From: Ligustrum vulgare | Lineage: Eukaryota > Streptophyta > Magnoliopsida > Lamiales > Oleaceae | Assembly: GCA_963555705.1 (NCBI GenBank) | Contig: OY743184.1 | Location: 18,465,859-18,529,858 of the forward strand | Direction: 5' to 3' | DNA length: 64,000 nt | Shown here: piece by piece, positions 11,621 through 19,316 of the stretch | Numbering within the stretch: the first letter of the stretch is position 1 | Layout of the letters: every line of letters starts with the position of its first letter | Program-made: the position numbers and the translations under genes | Notes under the pieces: model-generated | The model's input: only the letters and a program-made list of their open reading frames with translations | What the model was told of the DNA's origin: nothing | Database searches by the model: none

Positions 11621-11632
11621 TGGTATCAGAGC
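11621..11632 (+). promoter_or_regulatory. primer binding site (initiator Met tRNA type)
   Basis: TGGTATCAGAGC starts two bases after the 5' LTR end. This is the standard copia minus-strand primer site, complementary to the 3' end of plant initiator methionine tRNA. Confidence 0.95.
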
Positions 11633-11672
11633 TTAGGTGCTCATTTTTAAAAGATTTTACAATCTTGAGTAA

Positions 11673-12627
11673 ATGGCTAACCATAATCTTGAGGGGCATT
11701 CTACAAATCGTCCTCCTTTCTTTGATGGTACTAATTATAATTATTGGAAAACTAGAATGATGATTTTTATTCAATCCATTGATTATAATATTTGGGATGT
11801 CATTGAATCCGGTCCTCATGAGCTTACTATGGTCATTAAGGTTGATGGAAAACCGGATCAAACTATTTTAAAACCTAGAGAGGAATATGATGATAATGAT
11901 AGAAGAAAATTGACTTTAAATGCTAGAGCCAAAAACATACTTTATTGTGCTTTGGATAAAAAATGAATTTAATCGTATATGCACATGTGATTCCGCATTT
12001 GATATTTGGCATACATTAGAAATCACACACATGGGTACAAGCAAAGTGAAAGAAACTAAGACAAATCTTTTATTTAAAGATTTTGAAAATTTCTTTATGA
12101 AGCAAGATGAGCCCATTACTTGCATGATTACTCGTTTTACCGATATTGTAAATGGTCTTAAAGGCTTTGATCATAAATTTACTAACGGTGAACTTGTGAG
12201 TAAAATTCTTAGGTCTCTCTCCCAAGAATGGAATCCATTAAGGATGTTGATCGAAAACACGATAGACGTCAACACACATCCATTGGAGGAGCTTTATGGA
12301 ACATTGATGACTTATGAGCTCAACAATGCCGAAACAAAGGAGAGGACAAGAAAAGGAAAAGAAGAGGCCAAGTGCAAAATTGTTCTTAAATCATCACATG
12401 GTAAATGCGCATCAAACTCAAACATAAGTGATGAGGAACTTGATGATCTTGCTATCCTTATCAAGAAGTGGAGAGGCGTTCGCAAGAATCATCGAAACCA
12501 AAAGAGAGAAGAAAAAGATGAAAGTGATGATGAGCAAGATCAAGATGAAATGGCCAACATGTGCTTCATGACTATTAAGGATGAGGTAACTTTCTTTGAT
12601 ACCTCTTGGGCTTTAAATTATCAATGA
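11673..12627 (+). pseudogene. gag: gag of inner copia-type element (one frameshift)
   Basis: Copia-type gag of the UBN2/DUF4219 kind. The start is ATG 11673 (M-A-N-H-N-L-E-G), followed by the conserved F-D-G-T-N-Y-x-Y-W-K near residue 18. The frame breaks at a run of six A (about 11958-11963). Coding continues in the next frame (11920-12627) with A-F-D-I-W-H-T-L-E and the L-R-S-L-S-Q-E-W-N-P motif near 12210-12240. The C-terminal part is Lys/Glu/Asp-rich and ends at 12627 before any zinc knuckle. Protease, integrase and RT do not follow. The break is in a homopolymer, so a sequencing or assembly error is possible and gag may be functional. Confidence 0.88.
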
Positions 12628-13020
12628 TTTAAATTTCTATGAATCAACATTTTTTAAAGCATCTTGCTCTTCATAAAAATTTCTTACATTCAAAATATGT
12701 TGAGTATGAATATGTAACTTAGTACTAATTGTGTCTTATGCATAATTTTATGTTACATACATGTTTTAACCGAAATCAAATGGAAATTTCAATTTTTGTA
12801 GATTTCGGTCGACCGAACCTTTGTCGGACGACCGGTCGACCATTAGTCAGCCGAAAGTGTCTGCAGCTTCCTGATTTTTACTCTGCAGAGTTTCGGTCGA
12901 CCAACATACTTTCGATCGACCGAAAGTGGCTGAATTAGGGATTTTCTTTTAATTTCAAAATTTTCATATACAATCCCTAAATAACTTGTAATCATCTTCT
13001 TCTCTTCATAAAACTCTTGT
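12628..13020 (+). other. non-coding internal segment with U3-like palindromes
   Basis: There is no supported gene. Near 12803-12930 there are several GGTCGACC or near copies (TCGGTCGACCGAA, CGACCGGTCGACC, TTTCGGTCGACCA, TCGATCGACCGAAAGT) followed by GTGGCTGAATTAGGGATTTT. This resembles the LTR U3 layout (palindromes, then ACTGGCTGAACTTG), although it lies inside the element. Confidence 0.65.
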
Positions 13021-13025
13021 AATAC

Positions 13026-14478
13026 TGATGCGTGTCGCAATGCACCAAAATAATAAATAATTCCTTACTCGCTAAATATTAATTAATAATGTAGTAGTGA
13101 GAGTAAGGGTCGATCCCACGAGGAACGGAAACTAATTTTAGTTGTTCGATCAATTAGAATGGAATGGGGGGTTTTGTTGTTTGAATTTCTTGAATGAAAA
13201 CTATGCATAAAAATAAACAATTAAATATGACTAGAGAAATAATATAAGAAGAAATCTTGTTCTCAAGTTCGGTTGTGCCCTCAATTAATGTTATACCTTT
13301 CCTTGTAACATGTTTCTATTCCTAATTCAATTATCAATCATAAATAATCAACAAGCTCTGATTATCTAAATTCTTCCTTATGTGTATTGACTCAAAACAA
13401 GCTCTTCGAACCAATTCTAGCCATGGACAATCCTAAACAAGCTCTTAGAATTTAATGCACGACTAGTATGAAAATTTAGAAGAATAGATTGAATTGGATC
13501 GTTAATTACACAAGCTCGAATTAATCAATCCAAATTGAATTATTACTAAACCTGCACGAGATTTATTTGCTACTAAAGTAAAGATTCAATGACAATTACG
13601 GATCAAGAATCTAAACATAGCATATTCATGAATCCAAAGATCAATAATCCAATTGGCCAAATTAAACTATTAATCAAATAAACTCAATTGAACATTCAAA
13701 ACATAATAATCCAACAATTGAAATAAAGGAATAAATTCACGCTACTAATTTGTAGGAAAAGAAAATAACATAATTAAATTGACACAACTTCCCCTTTGAA
13801 CAAGATATGGAATTTAGCCTAGTATGGTTGTGGTAGATTCTTCAAATTGCTTCATGAATTCCATTGTTGTTGATATTCTTGCACTTGAAAATCTCTCAAG
13901 AATGCTCTATATTTTTCTCTCAATTTTCCTCAATGTGTAGCCTCTTTCACAATAATAAAAGTCTCTTTTTCTTGTCATGAAACTCCCTTTTTATAGCCTC
14001 AATTTCGTGCCCTAGCTTTGGGAGCAAGAAATTCAAAATTATGGAAAGAATTGAAATAAGGAAATTTTTGACTTGAAGATTTACGGCCGTAACATTCCTT
14101 TTACGGCCGTAATTGAGTTTCTGCATATTTCCTTAAATTGGAGTTACGGCCGTAACATTTTGATTTACGGCCGTAACTTTTCCTTTACGGCCGTAAAGTG
14201 GTTTCTGCTTATTTTCAACTTGTTTCACGACACTTTCACGGCCGTAATCTTATTTTCTTACGGCCGTAACACCTTTTCTTGCGGCCGTAAATATATTTGC
14301 ACCTAAGTCCCCAAACTTCATTTTGATCGCATTTTGGTCATTTTTCCTTCTTTTCTCTTCCTTTGTGATCCTATACAATATAAAACATAAAATGCATTAA
14401 TAATACTTAGATAGAATCACATTATGGCATATTCAAGGATATAAGTGTATAAAATAAACGTTAATATAACACTTATCA
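13026..14478 (-). mobile_element. solo LTR of a Ty3/gypsy element (1,453 bp)
   Basis: On the minus strand it begins TGATAAGTGTTATATTAACG and ends GCGACACGCATCA. It is flanked by the 5-bp duplication AATAC (13021-13025 and 14479-14483). The R/U5-like end reads CTCGTGGGATCGACCC on the minus strand, a motif common in plant gypsy LTRs. No internal gypsy sequence is present, so this is a solo LTR left by LTR-LTR recombination. It lies inside the internal region of the young copia-type element. Confidence 0.88.
14081..14290. promoter_or_regulatory. array of eight TTACGGCCGTAA palindromes
   Basis: Copies start at 14081, 14101, 14144, 14165, 14185, 14236, 14258 and 14279. Six are the exact 12-mer. 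Two differ at the left end (TCACGGCCGTAA and TTGCGGCCGTAA). All keep the core CGGCCG. They lie toward the U3 end of the solo LTR (minus orientation). Confidence 0.8.
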
Positions 14479-14500
14479 AATACATTACTTTGATCACTTA

Positions 14501-14510
14501 TTTTTTTTTT
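14501..14510 (-). other. poly(A) tract at the 3' end of the passenger cassette
   Basis: Ten T on the plus strand (A10 on the minus strand) next to the point where retrotransposon internal sequence gives way to the LOG 3' region. It is in the position expected for a reverse-transcribed poly(A) tail, but a chance T-run cannot be excluded. Confidence 0.45.
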
Positions 14511-14726
14511 GCTTGAGAGTGATATGATTGTTGACCAAAATTGTTTTGATACTTCGACAATATGCATTGCAATACCCTTGAACTCTTTTCATGCTAACAA
14601 TTATACTTCATAGTCAAACATAGATATTATTATTTCTCATGAAGAGTACACACAAGAGTCACACTTGAAAGGAAATACATGGAACACGCAAATGCTAAAG
14701 AGAGAAACATGGAATGTCCTCAAAAT

Positions 14727-14945
14727 GAGAGATGTGTTTCCGGAGTAGCCGTATCCTACCACCTCTGATCGTTTGAGGAAACAAAGACAAACCTTCAAAG
14801 AGGTGTGTTTCGAGAGTAAAAATACTCCGTAATCTACCACATTTGAGGTACACACACAAAATTTAAACATTAAGGAAATCCTAGGAAATTAGAGGGGTGT
14901 CTCAAGAGTGAGTTTACTCCGTACTCTACCCCCACCTATTTTAGG
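14727..14945 (-). repeat. three degenerate hairpin repeats downstream of LOG
   Basis: Three copies about 77-86 bases apart (near 14730-14770, 14808-14850 and 14894-14940). On the minus strand each has GTAG-x-(A/T)TACGG, then a GGAGTA...TACTC-type inverted repeat, then G(A/C)ACAC-x-CTCT. They lie in what would be the 3' untranslated region of the minus-strand transcript. Confidence 0.6.
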
Positions 14946-14947
14946 AT

Positions 14948-15601
14948 TCACAAAGTTAAGTTTACATTAACCAGACTCCACTTTCGCTTGACTCCCCTTC
15001 CTTGCGACCAATCTACCTTAAAACCTGCTGGATCTTGTATTGGGATATATGACTGCAGCTTATCCAGTAGTTTATCAATAGTAGGAGCAGAAATAAGGAT
15101 CCTTCTGGAAAATGGAGAGATGAATCCCTGTTCCACGGCATGATCAAGAAAGGTTAACAAACCATCAAATAAATGGTTAACATTTAAAAGCCCAATAGGC
15201 TTAGTATGGAGATCTAGTTGAGCCCATGAGGTAATATTAAAGATCTCTTCTAAGGTGCCAAAACCTCCAGGCAGGGCTATAAATGCATCAGATCCATATA
15301 GCATACAAGTTATGCGTTCATGGATAGATAAGGTTTGAACTTCATGACCTCGTGTTTTGCCTGCTATATCTGCTAAAGGGACAGGAATAACACCGATCAC
15401 CATTACTTTCTCTGTGAGAGCAGATTGGGAAACACAACCCATCAGACCACTGCTACCACCTCCATACACAAGATTGATACCTTTCTCCCCCAGTTTCTTT
15501 CCAAGATCTACTGCTGTTTCAAGATACCCAAAACCTTTCCCCACATGTGATCCACAAAATACACATATAGTTTTAATCTTTCGAAGTTTTGATCCCTCCA
15601 T
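14948..15601 (-). CDS. LOG: LOG-family cytokinin riboside 5'-monophosphate phosphoribohydrolase
   Basis: LOG enzymes release active cytokinin bases by removing ribose 5'-phosphate from cytokinin nucleotides. The ORF is 217 residues, the family's usual length, and has no introns, whereas plant nuclear LOG genes normally have several. Visible features: I-C-V-F-C-G-S (11-17), Y-G-G-G-S-S-G-L-M-G (46-55), H-E-R (94-96) and the signature P-G-G-F-G-T-L-E-E (111-119), then W-A-Q-L and K-P-I-G-L-L-N. The active-site motifs look intact. Other positions differ from typical plant LOGs: G-K-T-R-G where G-E-T-V-G-E is usual, the segment after H-E-R, and a basic C-terminus. It lies inside the young non-autonomous element on the opposite strand, 272 bases downstream of the Cys-cluster ORF. 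It is either a captured host retrocopy or part of a captured viral RNA. Confidence 0.9.
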   Translation of the reverse strand: MEGSKLRKIKTICVFCGSHVGKGFGYLETAVDLGKKLGEKGINLVYGGGSSGLMGCVSQSALTEKVMVIGVIPVPLADIAGKTRGHEVQTLSIHERITCMLYGSDAFIALPGGFGTLEEIFNITSWAQLDLHTKPIGLLNVNHLFDGLLTFLDHAVEQGFISPFSRRILISAPTIDKLLDKLQSYIPIQDPAGFKVDWSQGRGVKRKWSLVNVNLTL

Positions 15602-15873
15602 TTTTGAAAGAAAAGAAAGGAAAACTTACGAGAAGTTGTGATTTTGGGATGCATGAACTATGAAAACCTTTGGCTATTTAAAAACCGAAAAACTACACTA
15701 TTTATGATCGTCTTTTGAAAAAGTAAAGATTTACTTTTGTCAAAATCTGCCTACTTTTGAATATTTTTATCGTATCGAGGCTGTCACCTTTCGGCGATTT
15801 AATTTTTTATTTTATTTTTAAAACCTTTCTCAAAACTCGTAAAAGGAAAAAGTATCAAAAGATTTACCTTATA
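15602..15873 (-). other. intergenic spacer between Cys-cluster ORF and LOG
   Basis: 272 bases, AT-rich, with no ORF. On the minus strand CTCGTAAGTTTTCC (near 15625-15638) contains a splice-donor-like GTAAGT shortly before the LOG start. I cannot tell whether it is used. Confidence 0.5.
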
Positions 15874-16404
15874 TCAATGCTGAGTTGCCAAAACAGACTG
15901 GCAAACCGGATCTTTTGCGATTGTATTCTTGAGACTATATCGTTTTTTATCCTCGTTAAATTGAGCATATAAGGAAAGAAGTTCCCGTTGCACATATCCA
16001 CTTAGGTGCGTCTCAAGAGTCAATCGAATATCATCCAAACACTCCCTACTCAGTCCACCCTTTATGAAATTAATTTTATCATCTCGATTGTTAGATGAAT
16101 ATCCGACTGATTTGCAACGAGTATTACAGTTCCAACGAGCACATTTGTAGCAACCATTCAGCATTTTTGCTCTTCGTTTCTTTGCAAAAGTGCTTTTACC
16201 TAAACCAGGAAGGTGTTTAGGAAATGTCAATGGTAATTCACCAGTTAATCGGACTTTTGCTTCTATCAACCAGCGCACGTCTTCTGGAACGCCATGAGCC
16301 ATAAGCAACCTCAATCTTTCGAGCCTCATTTGATAAATTTTTCTCAGATCATTCATTGGAAGATTGGAATAATACTTGCGAATGCTTGAAAGGATGATAT
16401 CCAT
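15874..16404 (-). CDS. small basic Cys-cluster protein, resembles flexuous-virus nucleic-acid-binding protein
   Basis: Intact 176-residue ORF. Residues 1-60 look helical and amphipathic. Residues 73-80 are the basic block F-A-K-K-R-R-A-K, immediately followed by C85-x2-C88-x4-C93-x3-C97. A basic block directly before a compact Cys cluster, near the middle of a small 3'-proximal protein, is the layout of the nucleic-acid-binding proteins of Betaflexiviridae (carla- and vitivirus type). Those bind RNA and contribute to silencing suppression. The C-terminal 75 residues are unfamiliar. The ORF precedes LOG in the same orientation inside the retrotransposon. The viral assignment is an inference from motif layout. 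An unrelated plant zinc-binding protein is the main alternative. Confidence 0.5.
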   Translation of the reverse strand: MDIILSSIRKYYSNLPMNDLRKIYQMRLERLRLLMAHGVPEDVRWLIEAKVRLTGELPLTFPKHLPGLGKSTFAKKRRAKMLNGCYKCARWNCNTRCKSVGYSSNNRDDKINFIKGGLSRECLDDIRLTLETHLSGYVQRELLSLYAQFNEDKKRYSLKNTIAKDPVCQSVLATQH

Positions 16405-16657
16405 TTTTGATGGATTTAACCTCTTCCCAACCGATCAATTTAAAGGCATAAAGGATCTGAATAGATCCACATAATATTGATTCCTGCACGATAATATGAA
16501 ACAGAATAATGAAAAGAGGGAACAAGATTTCATGCGCTGTAACTTTTACTGTAAAAGGCAGATTTGATTTAAGATATCGAATATTTTCTTGGATTGTGTA
16601 CTGATATCTTTCGGTATAATAATAATCAAGGTATAAAGGACCTGGGTAGATCCACAT
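16349..16657 (-). CDS. unrecognised 102-aa ORF with a hydrophobic segment
   Basis: Overlaps the start of the Cys-cluster ORF in another frame. It has a hydrophobic stretch near residues 42-60 (E-I-L-F-P-L-F-I-I-L-F-H-I-I-V). The open frame extends upstream without an ATG across the second copy of a 140-bp repeat, so part of the protein is an internal duplication (L-K-S-N-L-P-x-T-V-K-V-T-A-H occurs twice). I do not recognise a family. It may be a fragment of a longer upstream gene or non-coding. Confidence 0.3.
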   Translation of the reverse strand: MWIYPGPLYLDYYYTERYQYTIQENIRYLKSNLPFTVKVTAHEILFPLFIILFHIIVQESILCGSIQILYAFKLIGWEEVKSIKNGYHPFKHSQVLFQSSNE

Positions 16658-16771
16658 GCTGTTGAGTCCAGCGAGAAAGCAAGAAATAGAAAAATGAAAA
16701 GAGGGAACAGGATTTAAATGCGCTGTAACTTTTACTGTTAAAGGAAGATTTGATTTGAGATATGAGATTAT
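16443..16771 (-). repeat. two imperfect 140-bp direct repeats upstream of the Cys-cluster ORF
   Basis: Copies at about 16443-16585 and 16630-16771, about 187 bases apart. Shared blocks: GGTATAAAGGA-type start, TAGATCCACAT, ATGAAAAGAGGGAACA, GCGCTGTAACTTTTACTGT and AGATTTGATTT. They are about three-quarters identical by eye. Confidence 0.8.
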
Positions 16772-17068
16772 ACTGGAATACGTGAAACTAAATTTTTGTG
16801 ATTTTTGGTGATACGAATGCTCTACTAACGGGGAATGCGTTACTAAGGGGGAATATGCTTACAATCGAGATATTTTTTTTATGCCCCATTATTATGCTTA
16901 TCATACATATGCTCATGATTAAGGGATAGATGCCACCTTTTTGCTTATGTCAAAAGGGGGAAAATATGGTGATGATTTGATTTGCTTGACATTGGATAAT
17001 CTATATGCATAAAAAGGATTATGTTATATGCTAGATTATACCTCATTGGTTTGTATATGATAGGGGGA
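16772..17068 (+). other. 3' internal region of inner element, non-coding
   Basis: AT-rich with several polypurine-like GGGGGAA(T/A)AT motifs (near 16849, 16964 and 17062). No gene is seen. It probably marks the return from passenger cassette to retrotransposon sequence. Confidence 0.5.
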
Positions 17069-17451
17069 ATATATGCTAAAATTGAACTTATCAATTATTC
17101 TCATTTCCCTATACTTTGATTACATGCTTCAATTGCTTATATTATCATTACAAATCATCTTGTTTGTCATAATCAAAAAGGGGGAAATTGTTAACCTATG
17201 GTCAATTTGACCTTATTGTTTTGATCATAACAAACAAGAATTTATTGTGTTGCTAACAAGTGTGCTTCAAGTGTTTCATGTAATGATAAATATTCAAAGC
17301 ACTCAATGTTCAAATCGTCTCTCAAAGATATAAATCAAAACTATGTGATCGAGCACATGAGACGCAAAGAAGATCATGAAAGAATTGAAGATATTCAAAG
17401 ATCAAAATTGAGGTTGAAAAGCATGACATGAAGATCAAGAATTCTTTCATG
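17069..17451 (+). repeat. 383-bp tandem duplication containing polypurine tract and start of U3
   Basis: The unit ATATATGCTAAAATTG... runs through CAAAAAGGGGGAAATTG and the first 256 bases of an LTR (17189-17444). It is repeated 383 bases later at 17452, where it continues into the full 3' LTR. The truncated LTR start here shows at least three differences from the functional copy (TTAACC for TTGACC, TTGACC for TTGGCC, GCATG for GAATG). Confidence 0.9.
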
Positions 17452-17556
17452 ATATATGCTAAAATTGAACTTATCAATTATTCTCATTTCCCTATACTTT
17501 GATTACATGCTTCAATTGCTTATATTATCATTACAAATCATCTTGTTTGTCATAAT

Positions 17557-17571
17557 CAAAAAGGGGGAAAT
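17557..17571 (+). promoter_or_regulatory. polypurine tract of inner element
   Basis: AAAAAGGGGGAAATTG directly before the 3' LTR start TGTTGACC at 17572. Confidence 0.85.
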
Positions 17572-19311
17572 TGTTGACCTATGGTCAATTTGGCCTTATT
17601 GTTTTGATCATAACAAACAAGAATTTATTGTGTTGCTAACAAGTGTGCTTCAAGTGTTTCATGTAATGATAAATATTCAAAGCACTCAATGTTCAAATCG
17701 TCTCTCAAAGATATAAATCAAAACTATGTGATCGAGCACATGAGACGCAAAGAAGATCATGAAAGAATTGAAGATATTCAAAGATCAAAATTGAGGTTGA
17801 AAAGAATGACATGAAGATCAAGAATTCGAGCATACAAGATTAGAGTTGATTTAACATATGTAAAGGTATAACACTCTCAATCTTTAGCGATGAAATTCAA
17901 CAAGCTCGAAAATGATTTTTATGCATCAAGAAACTTATTTGAAAATTCATCAATTGCATAAAAATGATTTTTCAAATCATATCATGAAATAGTTTTTGGA
18001 AAAATAAATTTTTTGATATTAAAATAAAAATTCCAATTTTTATACTTTCGGTCGACCGAAAGTCTGGTCGACCGAAATATTTGATCAACCGAAAGTTTAA
18101 CGGCTAATTGCAACGGCTATTTTTTTTAAACTTTCGGTCGACCGAAAGTATGGAATCGGTCGACCGAAACTGGCTGAACTTGAAATTTTTTATCTATAAA
18201 TAGCCATCACATTTGCATTCAAAAACAAGAACTTAGAAAACATTTTGTACAAACTTTCTTGTGAAAATTCATTGTTCTTACTTGGTTTATATTCATCTTT
18301 TATTTTTCATAAAACTTTGATTGATCTAAACTTTGTTTTATCAAATTCATCAAAGTTTTTGGAAGAAAGTTTTGTGAAAATTCTTGGTTAAACTTCTTCA
18401 ACATCTTCACACTATATTGGAATTGAAGTGTAAGTCTCTCTTTGTTCTAAACTTGTTTTAATCTTTTACAAGAGAGAAATTCCAATTGAGGAACTTTGAT
18501 TATTGGCGCTACATTTTTCATTATCATTTGATTCATCAAAGTTCCATTGCCTAAACACTTTGAGCTTAACTTATTGTTAATTATTCAAGTGTGGCATCTC
18601 TTGGTACGTAATTTGATTCAATATTTTTAACAAGAGATCATTTGAAAAACTTTGTTTGATTGCATTGAACTTTTCATTATCATTTGCATCAAAGTTTTTC
18701 TCTAACACTCGAGCTTAATTCATTGCTATCTATTGAAGTGTTAGCCTAACTCTCTCGGTACTTAATTTGAGTATATCATTTGTCAAGAGAGTTATATCAA
18801 TTGTAAATTCAATTCATTATATCTTATGGTTTCGAGAGCCTTGTGAAAACTCGATTGATTGGTTTCGAGAGCCGTGTGAAAACTCGATTGTAAAGGATAG
18901 GCGCTCCTTGTTGTAAGTCGCCTAAGGATTTGGTACTCCTTGTTGTAAGTTACCAAAATAGTGGATTTGGCCTTGCTCGTGACGGAGAGCTCGGTAACGG
19001 GGGACGTAGACCACGTTGGTTGATTGAACCTCCATAAATCGCGTTTGCACTCTCTTATCCCTTTTACTTACTTACTTACATTGCACTTACTCTATTCTAT
19101 CAATTTATATTGTGCAACACTATATCTAAGTGCTATACTTGCTTTATCAATTAAGTTTACACATATATAGCACACTATATTGATTGTTTAGTTACTTGTA
19201 ACACTAAGTGCTCATACTTGTACCTATTGGTTTTAAGTTTGAGATTATTTATCGAAAAAGTTTTATAAATCAATTCACCCCCCTCTTGGTTAGTTTACTC
19301 TTGGGTCAACA
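17572..19311 (+). repeat. 3' LTR of inner copia-type element
   Basis: 1,740 bp, the same length as the 5' LTR and identical to it by eye except one base near 19270. It carries the same palindrome array (about 18045-18172) and TATA box (18195-18202). Confidence 0.95.
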
Positions 19312-19316
19312 CCATA
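19312..19316. repeat. target site duplication CCATA, right copy
   Basis: Pairs with 9874-9878 and marks the insertion site in the older copia RT. Confidence 0.93.

Larger units (their letters stand above)
9879..19311 (+). mobile_element. young non-autonomous copia-type element carrying passenger genes
   Basis: A complete element of 9,433 bp: CCATA duplication, 1,740-bp LTRs (9879-11618 and 17572-19311), a primer site and a polypurine tract. The LTRs have equal length, and by eye I found one substitution (C near 11578, T near 19270). That implies a very recent insertion. Between gag (11673-12627) and the 3' end no protease, integrase or RT could be found, so pol must come from another element. 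The missing space holds a gypsy solo LTR and a minus-strand cassette with a LOG gene and a Cys-cluster protein gene. Confidence 0.92.

Noticed and set aside
12627..17068. Search for a hidden pol in the young copia-type element
   Set aside because: No integrase, RT or RNase H motif was visible on either strand in this interval. Only passenger and solo-LTR sequence is present.
17189..17444. Could be a third, independent solo LTR
   Set aside because: It holds only the first 256 bases of the LTR, and its upstream flank is duplicated too, so a tandem duplication explains it.
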